A stretch of DNA of 64,000 nt from contig NZ_CP059973.1 in NCBI RefSeq assembly GCF_009193295.2, positions 1,550,001 to 1,614,000 of the forward strand, given 5' to 3'. Positions within the stretch are counted from its first letter, which is position 1. Every line of letters begins with the position of its first letter. Source of the DNA: Bacteroides luhongzhouii (GTDB lineage Bacteria > Bacteroidota > Bacteroidia > Bacteroidales > Bacteroidaceae). The notes below the pieces were generated by a model that was given only the letters and a program-made list of their open reading frames with translations, was not told the origin of the DNA and searched no databases. A program made the translations under genes and the position numbers. Below, piece by piece: positions 18,212 through 26,638 of this stretch.

Positions 18212-18232
18212 AGAGCAATAAATAGAATATTT

Positions 18233-21200
18233 ATGAGCAAAATAATAACTGGAAAAATGAGGAAAACCATTGCTTTGATAATCTCCGTATTTTTGCTGTC
18301 TGGCAGTGTTTATGCTCAGGATGTTGCTTCGAAACAAAAGCCAAAAGCATATATTGTGTCGAATGCGCATTTGGATACTCAATGGAACTGGGACATACAG
18401 ACTACGATTAAAGAGTATGTGTGGAATACAGTAAACCAGAACCTTATGCTTCTTAAACAATACCCTAATTATGTGTTCAATTTTGAGGGTGGTGTCAAGT
18501 ATGCATGGATAAAGGAATATTTTCCTATTCAATACGAAGAGATGAAGAAGTATATCAAGACCGGACGTTGGCATGTGAGTGGCGCGAGTTGGGATGCTAC
18601 GGACGTATTAGTGCCGTCAATAGAATCTTCATTACGTAATATAATGTTGGGTCAGGATTATTATCGCAAGGAGTTTGGAATAGAAAGTACTGACATATTT
18701 TTACCTGACTGTTTTGGATTTGGTTGGACTTTACCAGCCATAGCCTCACATTGCGGGCTTATCGGATTTTCATCTCAGAAATTAAAATGGCGTACTAATC
18801 CTTTCTATGGGAAAAGTAAATACCCATTTACTATTGGACTGTGGGAAGGTATAGATGGTTCTACTATAATGATGGCGCATGGTGAAGATTATAATAAACG
18901 TTGGAAAGAAGAAGATCTGTCCAATAATAAGGATTTACTTAAATTCACAGCACAATCTCCTCTGAATATGGCTTATCGTTATTATGGCACAGGGGATATA
19001 GGTGGGTCTCCTACATTGGAGTCTGTGCGTACAGTGGATAAAAGCGTAGAAGGTGATGGATTGGTTGAAATTGTTAGTGCTGCTAGCGATCAACTTTATA
19101 AAGACTTTATGCCATATAAGAATCACCCTGAGCTTCCACGATATAATGGTGAGTTACTGATGGATGTACATGGTACTGGATGTTACACTTCTCAAGCTGC
19201 GATGAAATTGTATAATCGTCAGAATGAATTGTTAGCAGATGCTGCAGAACGTTCATCTGTTGTAGCGGATTGGTTGAATCAGGCTTGTTATCCGGGGAAA
19301 GCTTTTACGGAAATTTGGCGGCGTTTTATTCTTCATCAATTCCATGACGATTTGACGGGTACTAGTATACCTCGTGCTTATGAGTTCTCATGGAATGATG
19401 AACTCATTTCACTTCAGCAACTTTCTGGTATTCTTACATCTTCCGTGGATGCTGTTGTTCGCCAGATGGATACGAAAACTAAGGGTGTGCCAGTGGTTAT
19501 TTATAATTCTTTGGGCTATAATGTTACCGATCTTGCAGAGGTGGAAATAGAAATGTCCAAGGCTCCTAAGGGTGTTTCTGTGTATGATGCTAATGGTAAG
19601 AAGGTTCCAGCACAGCTTTTGAGTTACTGCAATGGCAAAGCTAAGTTGCTGCTGGAGGCAACAGTTCCTGCTGTTGGATACGCTGTATATGATATACGAA
19701 CTTCAAATACTTCGGAACGTACTGTCATCCCTTCTAATGCTTTTGTATTAGAAAATTCAATCTATAAATTGTCTCTCGATCAGAAGGGGGATGTGATCTC
19801 TTTATTTGATAAGCAGCATAACAAAGAGCTGGTTAAAGAAGGCAAAGCAATACGTTTAGCCTTATTTACTGAAAATAAATCGTATGTTTGGCCTGCTTGG
19901 GAAATTAAGAAGGAAACAATTGATACTATTCCTCAATCTATTACAGATGATGTTAAGATAACGATGGTAGAGAATGGTACACTACGCAAGTCTATTTGTA
20001 TCGAAAAACATTATGGAGAGTCAAGCTTTAAGCAATATATTCGTCTGTATGAAGGAAGTCGCGCTGATCGTATTGATTTTTATAATGAAGTAGACTGGCA
20101 ATCCACTAATTCATTGTTGAAGGCGGAATTCCCATTGAATATAACTAATCAGAAGGCTATGTATGATCTTGGATTAGGTTCTATTGAGAGAGGCAATAAC
20201 ACTACTACTGCATATGAGGTTTATGCTCATCAATGGGCTGATCTGACAGATAAAAATAACAGTTATGGTGTTACGGTAATGAATGATTGTAAATATGGTT
20301 GGGATAAGCCTGATGATCATACCATTCGTCTTACTCTCCTTAATACACCTGGAACTAATAAACGCTATGTATATCAGGATAAACAAGATTTCGGTTATCA
20401 TACATTTACTTATAGCCTGGTTGGACATAGCGGAAAATTAGAAAAACCGAAAACTGTATGTAAGTCTGATTTGCTGAACCAAAAGCTAAAAGCTTTCTCT
20501 ACAAGTAAACATCAAGGTACTCTGGGTAAAGAATTCTCTTTTGCATCTTCAGATAATGAAAATGTTATTGTTAAAGCGATAAAGAAAGCAGAAAATTCAG
20601 ATGAATATGTGGTGCGTGTTTATGAAATTGGTGGTGAAAAGAAGCAAAAAGCGACTATTACTTTTGCAGGTAATATTATAGATGCATGTGAGGCTGATGG
20701 TACTGAAAAAGAAATAGCTCAAGCTCAATTCAGCGATAATATGTTGTCTTTGAATATAAAACCGTTTTCTATCAAGACCTTCAAAGTTCGTCTCAAAAAA
20801 TCAGAATTGGAACCTTTTGAGTTGCAATATACTCATCTTCTTTTGAACTATAATCAAAAGTGTTCTTCTTTTAATGAGTTCCGTGCAGAGGGTGATTTTG
20901 ATGCAGGTTATTCATATGCAGCGGAATTGTGGCCTTCGAAACTCTGTGTTGATCAGATACCTTTTGAATTCGGTGAAAAGGATACTGCAAATGGTATGTC
21001 CTGTAAAGGGGATACGTTGTATTTACCAGAAAAAGGAACATACAATAAATTGTATGTTTTAGCTGCTGCTACTGATGGGGATTATACAGTTCCATTTAAA
21101 AGTGGACATGTTGAGAGCAAAGTGTATATTCCTTCATATACCGGTTTTGTAGGTCAATGGGGGCATACGGCGCATACTAAAGGTTACTTGAAAGATGCGA

Positions 21201-21868
21201 ATATTGCATTTGTAGGAACACATCGCCACTCATCTACGGATGATGAGCCATATAATTTCACTTATATGTTTAAGGTAGGTATAGATATACCGAAAGGTGC
21301 GCGTAGTATTGTATTGCCAAATAATGAAAAGATTGTACTTTTTGCAGCGACGTTAGTTAATGAAGTTTTGGATCCGGTGGAGGTTGCATCTGTTCATTTT
21401 AATACAGCTATAAAAGAGAATGCTATTAATCTGAATGATGGGGATATTAAGTATGATAATCTTCTTAAAGGTGCTAAAGTTATAGGATTCTCCGGCTCTT
21501 ATAATGAGCGTGAAAAACCTCATCAAATTATTGATGGTAATTATAATACAAAATGGTGTGATGTCGGAAAACATCTTAATTACGCAGATTTTGATTTAGG
21601 GGAAAGCAAGTCACTTACAGGCTGGAAGCTTGTGAATGCAGGGCGCGAAGATAAAGGTTATGTTACCTCTGCCTGTTTCTTATTGGGGCGTAACAGCCTT
21701 GACGAGGAATGGCAGCCACTTGATAACTTTGATGGTAATCGGCAGAATATCGTGCAACGCACCATGAAATCTCCGGCTAAGGTACGATATGTTCGTTTAA
21801 TGATCACTCGTCCGATGCAAAATGCTGATGGAGATGTTCTTCGTATTAATGAATTTGAACTATTTTAA
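18233..21868 (+). CDS. GH38 alpha-mannosidase with C-terminal F5/8-type (CBM32-like) domain
   Basis: A 1211-residue secreted enzyme with a signal peptide ending SVYAQ; Met9 (18257) is an equally good start. The GH38 zinc/catalytic motif HLDTQWNWD is at about 46, and PDCFGFGWTLPAIASHCGL near 160 contains the Asp expected as nucleophile. A mid-protein HQFHDDLTGTSIPRAYE near 365 and the C-terminal beta domains follow. Residues about 1070-1210 (IIDGNYNTKWCDVG, DFDLGESKSLTGWKLVNAG, YVRLMITRP) form a discoidin/F5/8 type C module, probably carbohydrate-binding. GH38 enzymes hydrolyse alpha-linked mannose with retention. Together with the D-arabinan enzymes this suggests a mannosylated substrate. Confidence 0.93.
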   Translation: MSKIITGKMRKTIALIISVFLLSGSVYAQDVASKQKPKAYIVSNAHLDTQWNWDIQTTIKEYVWNTVNQNLMLLKQYPNYVFNFEGGVKYAWIKEYFPIQYEEMKKYIKTGRWHVSGASWDATDVLVPSIESSLRNIMLGQDYYRKEFGIESTDIFLPDCFGFGWTLPAIASHCGLIGFSSQKLKWRTNPFYGKSKYPFTIGLWEGIDGSTIMMAHGEDYNKRWKEEDLSNNKDLLKFTAQSPLNMAYRYYGTGDIGGSPTLESVRTVDKSVEGDGLVEIVSAASDQLYKDFMPYKNHPELPRYNGELLMDVHGTGCYTSQAAMKLYNRQNELLADAAERSSVVADWLNQACYPGKAFTEIWRRFILHQFHDDLTGTSIPRAYEFSWNDELISLQQLSGILTSSVDAVVRQMDTKTKGVPVVIYNSLGYNVTDLAEVEIEMSKAPKGVSVYDANGKKVPAQLLSYCNGKAKLLLEATVPAVGYAVYDIRTSNTSERTVIPSNAFVLENSIYKLSLDQKGDVISLFDKQHNKELVKEGKAIRLALFTENKSYVWPAWEIKKETIDTIPQSITDDVKITMVENGTLRKSICIEKHYGESSFKQYIRLYEGSRADRIDFYNEVDWQSTNSLLKAEFPLNITNQKAMYDLGLGSIERGNNTTTAYEVYAHQWADLTDKNNSYGVTVMNDCKYGWDKPDDHTIRLTLLNTPGTNKRYVYQDKQDFGYHTFTYSLVGHSGKLEKPKTVCKSDLLNQKLKAFSTSKHQGTLGKEFSFASSDNENVIVKAIKKAENSDEYVVRVYEIGGEKKQKATITFAGNIIDACEADGTEKEIAQAQFSDNMLSLNIKPFSIKTFKVRLKKSELEPFELQYTHLLLNYNQKCSSFNEFRAEGDFDAGYSYAAELWPSKLCVDQIPFEFGEKDTANGMSCKGDTLYLPEKGTYNKLYVLAAATDGDYTVPFKSGHVESKVYIPSYTGFVGQWGHTAHTKGYLKDANIAFVGTHRHSSTDDEPYNFTYMFKVGIDIPKGARSIVLPNNEKIVLFAATLVNEVLDPVEVASVHFNTAIKENAINLNDGDIKYDNLLKGAKVIGFSGSYNEREKPHQIIDGNYNTKWCDVGKHLNYADFDLGESKSLTGWKLVNAGREDKGYVTSACFLLGRNSLDEEWQPLDNFDGNRQNIVQRTMKSPAKVRYVRLMITRPMQNADGDVLRINEFELF

Positions 21869-21873
21869 GCTTT

Positions 21874-21913
21874 ATAAGGTAGGGGTGTTTTTATTAAAAC
21901 ATCCCTATCTTAT
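21874..21913. terminator. Strong hairpin between GH38 and GH92 genes (terminator-like or processing site)
   Basis: A stem of about 18 bp, including two G-T wobbles, pairs 21874-21891 with 21896-21913 around a TATT loop. Inner arms are TGTTTT/AAAACA. It is not followed by a strong U-tract and ends 11 nt before the GH92 ATG. It could reduce read-through or expression of GH92, or stabilise the upstream mRNA. Confidence 0.55.
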
Positions 21914-21924
21914 GTTTATAGATT

Positions 21925-24900
21925 ATGGGAAAAACATATCTTATATCTTGTATTGTAGCAGTTTTATATGTGTTAAATGTAGATGCTAGTAATATAATTT
22001 GGCAAATAGGCAAAGCTGACAATTCAGCTTCTGAATTTGCTCTTGGCCCTTCTGAATATAAAAAGTTTTTATCAAAAGATTTTGGTTATGAAGATAGATA
22101 CTTTTTGATTGGTTATTCAAAGGCTGATGAGGATTTTCCATATGTGTTACCTGGGCCAAATGATGTATGGGGAGGTACCTGGCGTACTTCCGGTTGGCGC
22201 ACTCATAGTACGAACATCTTATTTGGTTTAGATAGAATGCCGGAATGTGGAGAGTATAGATTGATTGTCGATCTATTGGATGCTGATCCAAAAAGATCAT
22301 TGGTCAAGATCTCTATCAATTCTATCGAGAAAAAGTTTGAGATAAAAGGAAAATCTGAAAAGGTACTTGATGGAATTGTTAGTGGTTCGCAAGGAGTTGT
22401 CTTGGAAGTTCCTGTTGCTGCTTCTGATTTAAAGAACGGAGGTAATATTGTTACAATCTCTGTTTTAGAAGGTGGTTGGATTGTGTTTGACCAAGTTAGG
22501 CTTGAAGGTTCTCGCAGTATTGCGTTGAAAAAAAAATCTAATTCTGCATTTCTTCGTAATGTGTCTCCTGCTGAGTATGAGTTGAAGCAATGTGGCTCAA
22601 TGATTCAACCTTTGTTGGTGGACATTGAACACCTTTCTGGAAAACCTGATTTAACAGTTAAACTTGATGGGAAACTGATCTTTTCCTCTGAACTTGATAC
22701 TGCTCGCTATATATTTGAGGTGCCTATGCCTGCAGTGAAGAAGAAGGTGAAGAGTAAATATCAGATATTCTCTGATGGTAAACTATTGGAAAGCGGTATT
22801 GTTTTACGTTCTCCACAAAAGGAACAGACTTTAGCCGATTATGTTGACACGAAAATGGGGACTGCACATTCTCGTTGGATGATTGCTCCTGGCCCTTGGA
22901 TGCCATTTAGTATGGTTAAGTTAAGTCCTGATAATCAGAATAAAGGTTGGCAAGCGGGTTATCAGCCAACATTTGAGACAATAGGGTGTTTTAGTCATAT
23001 ACATGAGTGGACTATGGCAGGATTAGGCATGATGCCGACAAATGGTGAACTTTATACAAAAGTAGGAGATCAGTTTTGTCCTGATAAAGGTTACCGTTCT
23101 CGAATTGAGAAGAGAACTGAAGAAGCTCCATTAGGTTATTATAAGGTATTTCTGGCTGATACGCAGATCAAAGTGGAGGCGACTGCCACAGAACGTGCCA
23201 GTTTCCAACGATATAGTTTTCCTCAAGATAAGGATGGGCGTGTGATGATTGATTTGCACATTCAGGCTGAATATGATTATAAGTTGTTTGATGTTGATAT
23301 TAATAAGGTCAGTAATAAGCGTATTGAGGGGTGCTGTCGACAAGTTTCTTCTCGTATATGGGGTAAAGATGCCGAACAGGAATATGTTGTTAATTTCGTT
23401 ATAGAGTTTGATGCTCCGATAAAAAAAGTGGGAGGATGGAAAAATGATGAGGTCTTTGATACATCTCAAATTTCGGGAGAAGAGCTTAGTGATGCAGGTT
23501 TATTTGTGGAATTTGACACAAAAAAATACCCCATAGTTCAGCTTCGTACAGGATTGTCGTATGTTAGTGTAAGCAACGCCTCTGAAAACTTGAATAAGGA
23601 GATTTCAGAGCGTTTCGGTTGGGATTTTGATGCTGTGGTAAAGTATCAGAAAGAAGTATGGAATAGTTTTCTTAATAGAGTTGTTATTTCTACTAATGAT
23701 AGATTAGAAAAGATTCGTTTTTATTCTAATATGTATCGTGCGCTTTGCCGTAACCTATTTAGTGATGTAAATGGAGAGTGGGTATCGGCTGATGAAAAAG
23801 TACGTAAACTATCAAATCCCGATCATTTGGCTTTAGGATGTGATGCTTTTTGGAATACATTCTGGAATTTAAATCAGTTCTGGAATTTGGTTACTCCTGA
23901 GTGGTCATCTAAATGGGTGAATTCACAATTGGCAATGTATGATTCAAATGGATGGCTAGCCAAAGGTCCGGCCGGAATGGAATATATACCAGTGATGGTA
24001 GCCGAACATGAGATTCCTTTAATAGTATCTGCATATCAGATGGGAATTCGAGATTTTGATTCGGAAAAGGCTTTTAATGCTATGAAAAAGATGCAAACTA
24101 CTCCTGCTGTGCACATAGGAGGTGGATTTGCAGGAAACCGTGATCTTGTTGAATACCTAAAATACCGATATGTACCCATTGAGAAGGGGCGGTTCTCTAA
24201 TTCACTGGAATACTCTTATGATGACTGGACTGTTGGTCAAATGGCAAAAGCTCTGGGCAAATCTGATGATTATAACGTTTTTAATGAACGTGGCTATTGG
24301 TGGAAGAATGCTATTAATCCTGAAACCGGCTATGCTCATATGCGACGGGCAGACGGAAAATTTGTTTCTGATTTCGATCCTTTTCTTACGGGACGTAATC
24401 AACATTATGTGGAAGGTAATGCTTGGCAACTTACTTTTTTTGTACCACAGGACGTCCCTGCTCTTATAGAAACAATCGGTGAGAAGAATTTTGTAGAACG
24501 TCTTAATTGGGGATTTGAAGTTAGTGAGCAATGGAGATATAATGCTCCAAATGATCAATATTGGGACTACCCGGTTGTGCAAGGAAACCAGCAATCTATG
24601 CATTTTGCATTCTTGTTTAACTGGGCAAAAAAGCCCTGGCTGACTCAGAAATGGTCACGTTCAATTATAGATAGATATTATGGCAGTGGTGTGGCTAATG
24701 CTTATCTTGGTGATGAGGATCAAGGGCAGATGAGTGCTTGGTTTGTGATGGCTGCATTAGGATTATTCCAAACGGATGGAGGATGTAGAGTCAATCCTAT
24801 ATATGAGATAGGTAGTCCTCTTTTTGAGAAAGTTGTTATAAATTTAGGTGGGCTTTATGGGCGTGGTGATTGTTTTGTTATTGAAGCAAAGAATGTTTCA

Positions 24901-25041
24901 AGAAAAAACAAGTATATTCAGAGTGCGGTTTTGAATGGAAAAACATTGAATTCTTTTTACTTTCAAGCTTCGGAACTGCTGAAGGGGGGAAAGCTTATAC
25001 TTGTTATGGGGGATAAACCGAATCATTTGTGGGGAATTTGA
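21925..25041 (+). CDS. Divergent GH92-family alpha-mannosidase-like protein with N-terminal beta domain
   Basis: A 1038-residue secreted protein with a signal peptide ending VDAS. Residues about 24-195 (IWQIGKADNSASEFALGPSE, GTWRTSGWRTHS, WIVFDQVRLEG) resemble the third domain of family 4 rhamnogalacturonan lyases, a beta-sandwich. The GH92 catalytic part follows: GCFSHIHEWTMAGLGMMP near 355-372, YVEGNAWQLTFFVPQD near 825 and GDEDQGQMSAWFVMAALGLF near 928. GH92 enzymes are calcium-dependent, inverting exo-alpha-mannosidases. Two motifs deviate from the common forms: HEWTMAGLG where many members have HLSGTG, and DEDQGQMSAW where many have Cys in place of this Gln. Specificity may therefore differ from classical GH92. 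Confidence 0.85.
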   Translation: MGKTYLISCIVAVLYVLNVDASNIIWQIGKADNSASEFALGPSEYKKFLSKDFGYEDRYFLIGYSKADEDFPYVLPGPNDVWGGTWRTSGWRTHSTNILFGLDRMPECGEYRLIVDLLDADPKRSLVKISINSIEKKFEIKGKSEKVLDGIVSGSQGVVLEVPVAASDLKNGGNIVTISVLEGGWIVFDQVRLEGSRSIALKKKSNSAFLRNVSPAEYELKQCGSMIQPLLVDIEHLSGKPDLTVKLDGKLIFSSELDTARYIFEVPMPAVKKKVKSKYQIFSDGKLLESGIVLRSPQKEQTLADYVDTKMGTAHSRWMIAPGPWMPFSMVKLSPDNQNKGWQAGYQPTFETIGCFSHIHEWTMAGLGMMPTNGELYTKVGDQFCPDKGYRSRIEKRTEEAPLGYYKVFLADTQIKVEATATERASFQRYSFPQDKDGRVMIDLHIQAEYDYKLFDVDINKVSNKRIEGCCRQVSSRIWGKDAEQEYVVNFVIEFDAPIKKVGGWKNDEVFDTSQISGEELSDAGLFVEFDTKKYPIVQLRTGLSYVSVSNASENLNKEISERFGWDFDAVVKYQKEVWNSFLNRVVISTNDRLEKIRFYSNMYRALCRNLFSDVNGEWVSADEKVRKLSNPDHLALGCDAFWNTFWNLNQFWNLVTPEWSSKWVNSQLAMYDSNGWLAKGPAGMEYIPVMVAEHEIPLIVSAYQMGIRDFDSEKAFNAMKKMQTTPAVHIGGGFAGNRDLVEYLKYRYVPIEKGRFSNSLEYSYDDWTVGQMAKALGKSDDYNVFNERGYWWKNAINPETGYAHMRRADGKFVSDFDPFLTGRNQHYVEGNAWQLTFFVPQDVPALIETIGEKNFVERLNWGFEVSEQWRYNAPNDQYWDYPVVQGNQQSMHFAFLFNWAKKPWLTQKWSRSIIDRYYGSGVANAYLGDEDQGQMSAWFVMAALGLFQTDGGCRVNPIYEIGSPLFEKVVINLGGLYGRGDCFVIEAKNVSRKNKYIQSAVLNGKTLNSFYFQASELLKGGKLILVMGDKPNHLWGI

Positions 25042-25222
25042 TTGAGGAGTTAAGAATAAACTATCTTATAAGTCGTATTCTTGGAATTGGGTAGAGCCCT
25101 TTGGACATTTTTTGTAGTTTGTTTTTAGGAATATCTATGCAAACACGTTCTTTTAGATCAAAATGTACCAAAATTGTCCTTCATTTGGATTATTTGGGTC
25201 GGTCAAATCTATTTAAATGCAC

Positions 25223-25230
25223 TACTTTTG
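25223..25230 (+). promoter_or_regulatory. Bacteroides -7 box for the GH88-sulfatase-PL8 module
   Basis: TACTTTTG matches TAnnTTTG and lies 41 bp upstream of the GH88 start. The -33 region is weak at the ideal spacing, with TTTG elements at 25184-25187 and 25193-25196 slightly too far away. It marks a new transcription unit after GH92. Confidence 0.45.
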
Positions 25231-25271
25231 CCATCAAGAAAATTAATCACTTAACAAATAATCCCTGTATT

Positions 25272-26474
25272 ATGAAAACAATTCTTAGCGCATTAGGATT
25301 TTCCCTTTTGATCTTAACGAGTTGCGGTGGACAAAAAAAGGTTGAAGTAGACTTTATTCAGGACAACATCGACAACGCAGTTGCACAAAACACGATTCAA
25401 ACGGACATTATTGAAAAATCCGGTAAGATCCTGAATCCAAGAACCATCAACGAAGACGGTAGTATATCCTATATACCTATCGAAGACTGGTGTTCCGGTT
25501 TCTTCCCCGGCAGTATGTGGCTCACATATAATCTGACCGGAGATCAGAAATGGTTACCATTGGCCGAAAAATATACGGAAGCTCTCGATTCGGTAAAATA
25601 TCTGAAGTGGCATCATGATGTAGGCTTTATGATCGGTTGCAGTTATCTGAACGGCTACCGTTTTGCGGACAAGAAAGAATATAAAGATGTAATCATTGAA
25701 ACAGCCAAGTCACTTTCTACTCGTTTTCGTCCGAACGCGGGCGTTATCCAGTCATGGGATGCCGATAGAGGCTGGCAGGGAACACGTGGATGGAAATGTC
25801 CGGTGATTATTGATAATATGATGAATCTCGAACTTTTATTTGAAGCAACCACTCTTTCCGGTGATTCTACTTTCTATAATATTGCAGTGAAACATGCTGA
25901 TACAACGATGGCTCACCATTTCCGACCGGATAATAGTTGCTACCATGTGGTAGATTATGATCCGGAGACAGGTGAAGTGCGTAAGAGACAAACTGCGCAG
26001 GGATATGCGGACGAATCGGCTTGGGCGCGCGGACAAGCTTGGGCACTCTACGGATATACTACTTGCTATCGTTATACGAAAGACAAGAAATATCTCGACC
26101 AGGTACAAAAAGTATATAATTTTATATTTAATAATAAGAATATGCCGGAAGATCTCGTTCCTTATTGGGATTACGATGCTCCGAATATTCCGAACGAACC
26201 GCGTGATGCTTCTGCTGCCGCTTGTACAGCTTCTGCTCTTTACGAACTGGATGGCTACCTGCCGGGTAATCACTATAAGGAAACCGCTGATAAGATTATG
26301 GAAAGTTTAGGCTCGCCTGCTTATCGTGCGAAGGTTGGAACAAATGGAAACTTCATCCTGATGCATTCAGTAGGTAGTATTCCTCACGGTCAGGAAATCG
26401 ATGTCCCTCTGAACTATGCTGACTACTACTTCCTGGAAGGACTGATGCGTAAAAGAGATTTGGAAAAGAAATAA
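25272..26474 (+). CDS. GH88 unsaturated glucuronyl hydrolase (glycosaminoglycan disaccharide processing)
   Basis: A 400-residue lipoprotein. I chose ATG 25272 over an upstream in-frame start at 25101 because it begins a lipoprotein signal with lipobox LILTSC (Cys18), and the -7 box lies between the two starts. The (alpha/alpha)6-barrel GH88 motifs are present: WHHDVGFMIGCSYL near 114 and VIIDNMMNLELL near 180, holding the two catalytic Asp residues. GH88 enzymes hydrate the 4,5-double bond of unsaturated glucuronyl-hexosamine disaccharides made by polysaccharide lyases, splitting them into monosaccharides. The sulfatase and PL8 lyase downstream make chondroitin/hyaluronan disaccharides the likely substrate. 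I recall the same gene set in B. thetaiotaomicron (BT3348-BT3350). Confidence 0.93.
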   Translation: MKTILSALGFSLLILTSCGGQKKVEVDFIQDNIDNAVAQNTIQTDIIEKSGKILNPRTINEDGSISYIPIEDWCSGFFPGSMWLTYNLTGDQKWLPLAEKYTEALDSVKYLKWHHDVGFMIGCSYLNGYRFADKKEYKDVIIETAKSLSTRFRPNAGVIQSWDADRGWQGTRGWKCPVIIDNMMNLELLFEATTLSGDSTFYNIAVKHADTTMAHHFRPDNSCYHVVDYDPETGEVRKRQTAQGYADESAWARGQAWALYGYTTCYRYTKDKKYLDQVQKVYNFIFNNKNMPEDLVPYWDYDAPNIPNEPRDASAAACTASALYELDGYLPGNHYKETADKIMESLGSPAYRAKVGTNGNFILMHSVGSIPHGQEIDVPLNYADYYFLEGLMRKRDLEKK

Positions 26475-26501
26475 GGAATAAGAAATAACAAAAAATAATG
26501 A

Positions 26502-26557
26502 ACGGTAAACAGTGAACGATGAATACTCTACAGATTCTAACGTAACATGTTTACCGT
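26502..26557. repeat. Inverted repeat between GH88 and sulfatase genes
   Basis: ACGGTAAACA (26502-26511) pairs exactly with TGTTTACCGT (26548-26557), extended by weaker outer pairs. It lies in a 164-bp spacer of low-complexity AATGAACGGTAAACAGTGAACGATGAAT type, a style of sequence I recall as common in Bacteroides intergenic DNA. It is probably an intercistronic hairpin, and no promoter box was found in the spacer. Confidence 0.45.
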
Positions 26558-26638
26558 TTATCATTCAGCATTGATTGTTTATTATTCCCCTCTTATCATT
26601 TATCACTAACCTGTTTAAATCATTTATCGTAAACTATC

